From the NCBI GenBank assembly GCA_944474755.1, contig OX104115.1:36529080-36593079 (forward strand): a DNA stretch of 64,000 bases, read 5' to 3'. The notes beneath the pieces were generated by a model that saw nothing but the letters and a program-made list of their open reading frames with translations, was not told where the DNA came from and searched no databases. How positions within the stretch are numbered: position 1 is the stretch's first letter; every line of letters starts with the position of its first letter. The stretch comes from Limnoperna fortunei. Lineage: Eukaryota > Mollusca > Bivalvia > Mytilida > Modiolidae. Shown piece by piece: positions 56,557-64,000 of this stretch. The position numbers and the translations under genes were made by a program.

Positions 56557-56786
56557 AGGGTCAGCCATAATTGTCAACATTTTTCACGAGTTTGCAAAGA
56601 GCACTATGGGGGGACGGGGTTTCAATTTCAACATTTTTTCGGTACGTTCTTTAAACTTCCGGTAATGTGGATGTGCAGACTTGCAAAAGATGTTGACGTA
56701 CTATTTTGGAGGAAGGGAGGGGGGTTTTCAAATAGAGTGATCTTTGCAAACTTGTAAAAAAATGTTGACAATTATGAATGATCCCT
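56557..56786. mobile_element. MITE with 48-bp terminal inverted repeats
   Basis: 56,557-56,605 and 56,736-56,786 are imperfect inverted repeats starting AGGGTCAGCCATAATTGTCA and containing TTTGCAAAGA. The interior has GGGGG-rich stretches and a further TTGCAAAAGATGTTGACGTA word. No coding capacity. The target-site duplication is not obvious. Confidence 0.75.
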
Positions 56787-56934
56787 AAACAACTGTTTAA
56801 CTGTTGAACAAGCATTGTCAATCAAAACACATTGATTACTAAACAAAAAGTTGTATTGTAAAATATACAGCGATTCTGGTCGCAAGTTTTATTTGACAGG
56901 CAATAAAAGAAGTTCAAAAAATATACTTACAATT

Positions 56935-57141
56935 ACGCTGGATTGTTTGATTTATTTTATGGCGTCCAATTTTTATTGGGGGTGGGGTGGGAGGAAGCCG
57001 GAGTACAGGTTAAAACTGACAATCTTTGTCAATTAAGTTGTTGTCGGACACACCCTATCTGCAGTCGTTTGAAAATCCGCAACCTGTTGACAGGCATGTG
57101 ATAACTAGTAGATGACTAACCAATCAGTCACCGAGGCCCCA
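56935..57141 (-). mobile_element. Old, deleted SINE copy
   Basis: From right to left it reads GGGGCCTCGGTGAC (tRNA-like 5' end at 57,141), a B-box remnant, the GTGTCCGACAACAA region and CCGGCTTCCTCC, ending near 56,935. The CGACCTGCGGTAGG block is missing. Confidence 0.65.
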
Positions 57142-57441
57142 ATAACGCCGGGGAGAATTGTCTGCGAATACTGCATTTAAGCGTAAAAATGTGTTACATA
57201 TGGACACTTGTTATAGTACAAAATAGAAATGTTTTGAAGAAAACGTCAATAATTCTTTAGGTCTATGAAGATCGATTTTAACATTGTCATTACAGTCATA
57301 TCGATAAAACAGAACCTTTTCAAGAATGTCATTCAATTTGAACAATATCTTATTTTATTGATTGATTGGTTGGATGTTTCCTTTCTTTCAGCCAGAGTAT
57401 TTCAGCTTTATTCATGACGAGAATAGGTTAAATATCAATCA

Positions 57442-57703
57442 GTTAGATTTGTTTGTTTGTTTGTTTAAATATTGTTTAACGCCCCTTTCAGCATTTTTTC
57501 AGCTATATCATTACGTTTAGTTTTTATTGGAGGAAAGCCGGAGTACCATGGAGAAAACACCCGACCTTCGGTAGGAAAACTGGCTTCTTTTCAATTAAGT
57601 CGAGTGCACCCTGCAAGCAGTGAGACTCGAACCCGCAACCTCAGTGTGGACAGACCACGTGATCAATAGTAAACGAGCCTTACCACTCGGCCACCAAGGC
57701 CCC
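57442..57703 (-). mobile_element. Nearly complete tRNA-derived SINE
   Basis: The minus strand reads GGGGCCTTGGTGGCCGAGTGG (A box), GCGGGTTCGAGTC (B box), body and AAACAAAC tail. Possible target-site duplication TCAATCA at 57,435-57,441 and 57,704-57,710. Same family as 18,043-18,304. Confidence 0.82.
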
Positions 57704-58139
57704 TCAATCAATAGAGAAAGATGGACCAAATGGCGGAAAATGTACTTTTTTAAGCTAACTTCTTTTCGATATCTACAAAATAGATCCTTATCGTGCAAGG
57801 AACGTGACAGTCTATAAACACGTCACTATGTTCGCGGCAATTCTAATCTGACCTGAAACTCCCCCTACCCCTTTAAAAAAACACGAGAGCACTTCCCAGA
57901 TGACGCGCTGGGCAGCTTTGTGAAACCTTGTAACTAATTTCAAATACTTCTGAATTTAAAGGAAACCATTTATACTTATATATCATTAATTATGGAATGA
58001 CTATCACAGACATCGTAAAATAAACAAATTGTGACGTCTAAAATGCGAAAGCAGAATTGATTTTATATTACGCTTACATGTGCGCATCTTTAACTCATAA
58101 GCTTCTATATACAAACGCGTTTAAAAGTTTATTCTGTAT

Positions 58140-58422
58140 TTGAGTTTTAATTCTGTATAAATTAATGTGACACAATGAGATGGTGTATTAAATATATAAA
58201 TAGATGTTTTCGTTTTTGTCGTAAATCTTATTCAGTATTATACAGCGGAATTCTTAGGAATTGTGGCACATTAGTTTATTCTTAATTTGAGATTTAATTA
58301 TGTGTAAATTCATGTGACACAATGAGATAGTGAATAAAATACATAAATAGATTTTTTCGCTTTTGTCGTTAATCTTATTGGCTATTATACACCGGAATTT
58401 ATAGGAACTGTGGCACAGACAG
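58140..58422 (+). repeat. Tandem duplication, about 150-bp unit
   Basis: GTGACACAATGAGAT occurs at about 58,168 and 58,314; GGAATTNNTAGGAA and TGTGGCACA also recur. Two units. Confidence 0.78.
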
Positions 58423-58474
58423 AAAACTGATCAAACCAAGACAAATGATCTTTTTAAGCGTTAATAATAAAAAA

Positions 58475-58690
58475 CCTCGACCTCGGTGGTTAAGGTAGCA
58501 GTAATCTATTATTGATCATTGAGTTGTCTGTTCGACACTAACAGCGAGAGGGTGTGCTCGACTCATCCCTAAATTTGCAACGACAACCAGTTTTCCTGTC
58601 CAAAGTCTGCTGTTTTGTTGGGTACTCCAGCTCTTCCCTATAAACACTCGACGCCATATTATATAGACTAATATAATTTTTTTTTAAGTG
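58475..58690 (+). mobile_element. Degraded SINE copy
   Basis: CCTCGGTGGTTAAGGTAG, then ATTGATCATTGAGTTGTCTG, CCAGTTTTCCTG and ACTCGACGCCATATTATATA keep the SINE order with many changes. Confidence 0.7.
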
Positions 58691-58769
58691 TAAAAACATA
58701 CAAATAATGATAACGCGAAAGCGCGAAGTTAAAACAATGTTACGATTCCGCCTTCATGTTTTTCGTCTT

Positions 58770-59222
58770 TCTCGCTTTTTCCGCTTTAAAAAATTTCGAA
58801 GACAAATACGAAATGTACGTCTTGGCACGCGATGTCAAATATTCTTGGAATTCATTTTATGTGTGTGTTTTTTCATTTCTTTTTTAATTATTTTTTTTAA
58901 TAAACTGACACTATGTGATGTTTATATTCCGTCACAGATGCATTAGTTATAGATTGTGGGTGGGTGGATTTCCATTTATCATTGATAACTTTAGACTAAA
59001 CTTTTTCCGCTTTAAAAAAATTTCGAAGACAAAATACGAGACGTGCGCCTTGGTATGCGAGGTAATTTTTTTTAAGTCATTGTGCGTGTTTTTTTAAAAA
59101 TTTACGTTGTTTTAATAATTTTGTTAATAAAATGACAATATGTGATGTTTATATTTCATCATAGAGGCATTAGTTATAGATCGGGGGCATTTCTATTTAT
59201 ATCATTTATAACTTTAGACCAG
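58770..59222 (+). repeat. Tandem duplication, about 225-bp unit
   Basis: CGCTTTAAAAAATTTCGAAG recurs with one indel near 58,780 and 59,009; TATGTGATGTTTATATT and GCATTAGTTATAGAT also recur. Two units. Confidence 0.75.
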
Positions 59223-59352
59223 TTTTAGCCTTATTATTAGGTAAAACGAGCCATAAATGAGGACATAACAGTTGACATTTTTATACTTCTAATATTTGCG
59301 AGTGAAACGAATTTTCATATTTCGAAATATTAATTTTACTAACCGGAAGTTG

Positions 59353-59536
59353 AATTGACGGATTGGAGCGATCAGTCCAAATCAATCCGTCAGATCAGTC
59401 AAATCGTTCCAAATCCGTCAATTGACGGATGGACGGATTGGGAAAGATCTGACGGATTGAGAACGATTTGACTGATCTGACTGATTGGTAAATGATTGCT
59501 GACGGATTTTGGAACGCTTACGGATCACTGACGGAT
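59353..59536. repeat. GACGGATT palindrome cluster
   Basis: A perfect 18-bp palindrome ATCCGTCAATTGACGGAT (59,413-59,430) is flanked by GATCAGTCAAATCGTTC (59,393-59,409) and its exact complement (59,461-59,477). GACGGATTG and CAATCCGTC words recur in both orientations up to the edge of the L1-like fragment. Confidence 0.8.
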
Positions 59537-60300
59537 TGCTAAAAGGGTTGCGTTTTCAATCTCAAGTACTGTATCGGCTATATCATGGTGGTGACTTTCC
59601 TTCTTTGCTAAAATTTCATCCTGAGCTTTCTGAATACTTTTTATTTCGTTTATTTCTTTCTGCATATCAGCTAATTGTTTTTGTTTTGAAAGTTTTTCAG
59701 TCATGAGTGTTTTAATGCTCTCAAACCTTCGGTTCATAATATCCATATTTGCGCAAAGCATCTGGAGGATGCTATTAGAATCTATGGCTACAGTAGGTGG
59801 ATGTGGTACATTACATTGATTAACGGGTTGGTGATTTAGTACAGGCGTTAGTGTACTGTGACAAACGGGGTTATGATGAGATTGGAAGTCAGATGATTCA
59901 TCAGACAAAAAACAGGATTTACAGGATATGTGACATTGTTTGATTGAAATATGTTTGGCGATCCGCTGAAAGACACATGAGGGATCAAATATGACTCGTG
60001 GTTCAATAATTGTGTAAATGTTTGTTGTTGTTTTGTGGCAGCCATGTTAACTGTTTTGATAGGAGGTAATAGGCCTGAATTGAACTTACCACTTTTGCGA
60101 TCCCTCTTTTTTCCGCTTTTCCCCATCTATTATCCATAAGAATAGACATTTGCTACTGTTAAAACTGCAGGTATCATCAATAGTTCATATTACACAACAC
60201 AGTGTTTCCACAACGCATGAAACCCAGTTGTTTTAAAAGAATTCTGTACACAGACTTTCACACCACCCTGTTTACTCCGCCATCTTGCTTTTGTTTGCTT
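59525..60300 (-). pseudogene. L1-like element, 5' UTR and ORF1 N-terminus
   Basis: The minus strand starts near 60,300 with CAAGATGGCGGAGTA (a YY1-type word). The ORF1 start at 60,126 reads MGKSGKKRDRKSGK; after a frameshift it continues at 59,908-59,525 with a coiled-coil-like segment (RRFESIKTLMTEKLSKQKQL, then IEN). The reading frame ends where the GACGGATT block begins. It is inferred to be the upstream half of the element at 55,300-56,015. Confidence 0.65.
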
Positions 60301-60309
60301 TTTTTAGTG

Positions 60310-61620
60310 TTAAATCTACAACGCCTCATTATAAAGTCATATTACAAAATGTCATAACTATTCGGTTTTCAGGTATTAAGAATAGTAATTAACGTTATTT
60401 TAATACACTAGGTTGTAAAAATATGTTTTGTGTTTGCATTAATGTAGCATATCAGTTTATTGCATGGCATTGCCTGTTAATTTTTTTTTAATTTGAGTAA
60501 CAGAATTAGACATTTCTTTTAATTATGTTTCATTTACAGTTCTTTTTACTCTTTTATATATTTTGATATTCTGGTTCTTTTTGTTAAATTATATCGGTGT
60601 ATCAATTCTCATTGAAATCGACATTTTTATTTTCAACGCGTCTAAAGTTTGGTGCAAAGTTTCATGAGATCCATTGACTTGTTCTCCAAAAACATTTTTG
60701 ACAAACTCTATCTTCAGAAAGAACTCAGTATAGCAAGTGCTGATTGTGATTTCAAGCCAAGTCACAACAAGTCATTTTATTGTAACTCTTATCAATAATC
60801 TCAATAACCACAAACAAATGTACATTTATTAAGTTGATGTTGAGGAAATATTTATTTATATCATTTATGTAATATTGATATCAAAACCTGCTAACAAATC
60901 ATACCTGGGTCTAATTTTATACATTAATTTTATTTGATATACTGGTGTGTGGGATTTGCAGGAAATATTACCATACACTGTATAAAAAGAGCACTTAAAT
61001 TGTTCTGCTAACATTCTATAATCCGTTAAATATGTTTTTGTAAAAACATAATGAATTCATGAACTGTGTAATGACAAAGAAAAACAAAAGAAAATATTGA
61101 TGTACAAAAAATTTACAATCGCCTAGACTCTTCTGAGAACTTGTATGTGTTTTTATTTATTTCTTTGAAATGGAAGGTAAAAGTAAAGAAAAATCAATAA
61201 TAAATTTTACAGAAACAGATGTCCACATGAAAATTGATGTATAATATGTATCTCAAATTTTTTTCAGATTATGTTGGTGTTGTTTGTACATTTTTTAAAA
61301 TACATTTTTTGTATATCATTTATCGGCTGCTTAATGCTGCTAGAAGAACCGGCCCCAGGCCAATTAAACCTTTCGGGGTAAAAATATTTTGCTCAACATG
61401 AACATTTCTCAATTACCATGACAACAGAGAAACAAATACGTTTTGATTGGATAAAATTGAGATTACAAAATTCTCTGCAAATCATTTTTATGGCTCCAAG
61501 CCCTGAGAAAATACCTGCATTCTAGCTGTTTCCTGGTGCTTATAATCCCATTATAAAAATCTGGTTTCCAAGAGCACAATTTTTATACGATCAAGATGTG
61601 TATGCAGCTGCTAGGCTCCT
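60310..61620. other. AT-rich stretch without recognised gene
   Basis: No exon, RNA gene or clear transposon seen. Near 61,330-61,380 a slightly GC-richer word (GAACCGGCCCCAGGCC) stands out. Confidence 0.4.
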
Positions 61621-61624
61621 ACAT

Positions 61625-62640
61625 AAAATATAAGTCTTGAACATTCTCACTTTAACTTTACTTACATTGCCCACCATCCCCAACCTGGGGAAGAGCTGTC
61701 ACTTGGCTTTGCTAAAATATTCCAACAAAATGTTATCAAAATTACCGAGGTGATAAATTCAGTACGCCAGACGCGCGTTTCGTCTACTCAAGACTCATCA
61801 GTGGTGTTTAACTCTAAATGCTTAAAGTATTTTTTCATTGAGAGATGGAATAATATAAATACACTGGGATCGTGTATGTACACAATACAGGTAGTTCAAA
61901 ATATTATATAAAGTGTCTAAAGAAAGTAACAACCAGTAAACTTATTAAGTATCGGATCGACAAACATGACGATAGAGCATAAACAAAAAATAATATTCAA
62001 GTCTAGAGGAGAATGCAACGATACAAATGACGGTGTTTTGTCAAGACTATAGACACAGGCTGACCAACGAATGGCCTTAATCATCGAGTGTCAATATAAA
62101 TAAATGACGCAAACAAGTCATAAAATATTAGTCTTAAACATTCTCACTTTAACTTTACTTACATTGCCCAACCATCCCCACCTGAGGACGAGCTGTCACT
62201 TGGCTTTGCTCAAATATTCCAACAAAATGTTATCGAAATTACCAAGGTGACAAATTCATTACGCCAGACACGCGTGTCCTCTATTCAAGACTCTTCAGTG
62301 GCGTTTAACTCTAAATAATCTTTATTGGGAGATGGAAAAATAGTATTCTTCATTGGGAGATAGAATAATATAAGTCCACTGTGATCGTGTAAATAGACAA
62401 TACAGGTAGTTCAAAATATTATATAAATGGTGTAAAGACAGCTACTAACCAGTACACTTATTAAGTATCAGACCGACAAACATGACGATACAGCATAAAC
62501 AGAAAATAATATACAAGTCTAGAAGATTATGCAACAATACAAATGACGGTGTTTTTGTAAAAACTATAGACACAAGACTGACCAAGACTGATGGCTTCAG
62601 TCATTAAGTGTCAATATCAATAAATGGCGTAAATAAGTTG
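61625..62640 (+). repeat. Tandem duplication, about 496-bp unit
   Basis: Unit 1 starts at 61,626 and unit 2 at 62,122. Both contain ACATTCTCACTTTAACTTTA, GAGCTGTCACTTGGCTTTGC, the ACGCCAGACNCGCGT word and ACAATACAGGTAGTTCAAAA. The ACGCCAGACGCGCGTTTCGT word is one I recall as frequent in mussel DNA. Confidence 0.82.
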
Positions 62641-62644
62641 TTTG

Positions 62645-63290
62645 TGATGTCATAGTAGTTTTTTTTCAATTTCCATTTATTACAGAGTACACACATCTAA
62701 AAACAAAATTCAAACGATTTTTTCATATGCATATGTATCTAATAGAATATGAATGCACACGACATAAAGTATTTGCATGATTCTTGCTGCAACTATCTGT
62801 TCCAATCTTAATCTGTACTTATAGACGTCTATTTAAAAAAATATTGTGTAAATACTATATGACAGTTCAAAAAAAATGTAAATAAATATGTATTATGACT
62901 GCATCATAAATTTAATCCTACTTTTTGAATTGTGGTTTCTTTATTAAAGTACATAGTTCTTCAAACTGTAAAAAATTCAAAGTTGTAATATTTATATCTG
63001 TCATATAGAGCTGCATAGAGGTTTTTTAATAGCTTTATGTATACAAAGAAATAAATGTAGTTTTACTTAAAATGGCTAATTCAGTTCACCTAAATATAAC
63101 GCGATATTGAAACAGTTACTGCAAAAATAATTTATCTGCATTTCGTCTCTATTGATTGATGGCAAAACTAAAACTGAAATGAATGTCAATAAATTCACGT
63201 GAACGTGATCTCATAGCTTCACTCGAATAATTCATATAAATGCTATCAGTACTTCATCAATACTAATTAAAGGTAAATTGTGTGAAAATG
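62645..63290. other. AT-rich stretch without recognised gene
   Basis: Nothing supported; only AT-rich runs and short open frames without motifs. Confidence 0.4.
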
Positions 63291-63309
63291 TGATGTGTAC
63301 GTTTTGTTT

Positions 63310-63524
63310 TTTTTTTTTTGTTTGTTTGAATGGTGTTTTAACGCCACTTTCAGCAATTTTCCAGCTTTATCGTGGCGTCCAGTTTTTATTGGGGGAAGAA
63401 GCCAGAGTACCCGGAGAGAACCCCCGACCTGCGGTAGGAAAACTGGCAATCCTTGTCAATTAAGATTGGAGTCGAGTACACCCTGCCTGCAGTGAGAATC
63501 AAACCCGCAATCTCAGTGTTGACA
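63310..63524 (-). mobile_element. 5'-truncated SINE with target-site duplication
   Basis: A minus-strand SINE that starts inside the tRNA part, after the A box; the B box (GCGGGTTTGATTCTC) and body are complete. The 14-bp target-site duplication TGTACGTTTTGTTT is at 63,296-63,309 and 63,525-63,538. High similarity to the other copies suggests a young insertion. Confidence 0.85.
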
Positions 63525-63845
63525 TGTACGTTTTGTTTATTATTGAAATCAATTGTTTTATTGAATTTTAACGACCTAGTCACATTCACGACACTTCCTA
63601 CAACAAACAGTAACGACGGTATTTACGAAGTGTATTATGCACTATTATTAAATAGGAAAAATACCCATAATCTTTAATGCACTATCCTTTCCATAGACTT
63701 CATTTCTATTGAAGATGACATGTTTCTAGAAATAGGCTTGGCAAAACTACAGAACAGACTTTAAGACAAACACGATAACGTTTATTACGAAGTGTTACCT
63801 TTCAAGATCATTCTTTAGTTTTACAACCTGTCATCTTTCTTGTAT

Positions 63846-64000
63846 TTAAATTTTATTGAGTTGTGCTAGCTCCGCTGTTTTTTTCTTTTTCATGCTAACA
63901 ATCACCCGTTCTAATTTTTTCTTCTCTCTTTTCAGTTGGTTTGACATTTCACAATATTGTTTTATTTCAGCCTCATTATTTTGATTTTGTTGTACCCTTC
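63846..64000 (-). CDS. 3' end of a possible coiled-coil protein gene (partial)
   Basis: The minus strand is open from the window edge to a TAA at 63,846-63,848, about 50 codons. It reads NEAEIKQYCEMSNQLKREKK, then LERVIVSMKKKK and TAELAQLNKI, a Lys/Glu/Leu-rich pattern typical of coiled coils. An AATAAA lies downstream on the minus strand near 63,780. No family recognised. It could also be part of a retrotransposon ORF1, which often carries a coiled coil. Confidence 0.4.
   Translation of the reverse strand, partial: RVQQNQNNEAEIKQYCEMSNQLKREKKKLERVIVSMKKKKTAELAQLNKI

Larger units (their letters stand above)
56016..59540. mobile_element. 3.5-kb insertion splitting the L1-like ORF1
   Basis: Both edges carry the word TCCGTCA on the minus strand (56,019-56,026 and 59,529-59,536). 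It contains a MITE, three SINE copies of different age, two tandem duplications and a palindrome cluster. No transposase is recognised. It could be one composite element or several successive insertions. Confidence 0.45.

Noticed and set aside
61625..62640. A coding gene in the 496-bp tandem units
   Set aside because: No open frame is shared by the two units; changes and indels fall in all positions.

Overview
The window is AT-rich, intron-rich and full of transposons. It looks like metazoan, most likely marine bivalve (mussel-like) DNA. Evidence: GT-AG split exons in symmetric phase 1, tRNA-derived SINEs, Tc1-like and L1/Tx1-like elements, and a word (ACGCCAGACGCGCGTTTCGT) that I recall from mussel sequences. 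The species call is inference.

The main architecture is one very large inverted duplication. Positions 1-16,341 are the reverse complement of 18,347-51,016, around a spacer of about 2 kb (16,342-18,346). The right arm is longer because it took extra insertions: 23,971-27,250 (nested hairpin-headed units) and most of 31,203-43,260 (two tandem L1/Tx1-like retrotransposons plus more hairpin-headed units). Both arms carry the same Tc1-like element (14,204-15,642 and 19,014-20,482), so the duplication came after that insertion.

Each arm holds one copy of the same gene, head to head and divergently transcribed. The gene encodes a signal peptide, an IgGFc-binding-protein N-terminal-like domain, a MopE-like acidic metal-binding motif and thrombospondin type 1 (TSP1) repeats. 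On the plus strand nine exons can be joined by eye into an uninterrupted 700-residue frame (23,891-51,950). The minus-strand copy (11,044 to beyond position 1) is a pseudogene with a 1-nt frameshift and two in-frame stops. A third partial copy follows in direct orientation: 51,929-55,300 repeats the promoter-proximal part of the unit with TATA box and signal-peptide exon, and is fused to the last TSP1 exon of the intact gene. That fusion supplies the intact gene's stop codon and poly(A) signal. The third copy breaks off into an antisense L1-like element.

From 55.3 kb to the end there are nested repeats: an L1-like element (minus strand, 5' end near 60.3 kb) split by about 3.5 kb holding a MITE, SINEs, tandem duplications and a GACGGATT palindrome cluster; a 496-bp tandem duplication at 61.6-62.6 kb; a SINE with target-site duplications; and at the right edge the 3' end of a possible minus-strand coiled-coil gene.

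The most unusual structure is the family of hairpin-headed units. Each has a head hairpin with a constant GAA loop and covarying stem, a conserved ATTGTTTTT...GTTTCTT box, a CTT/ATT microsatellite, a modular body rich in ATGGCNGCC words, and a tail repeating the head's distal strand followed by a second hairpin. Four units at 23,971-27,250 are nested like balanced brackets.
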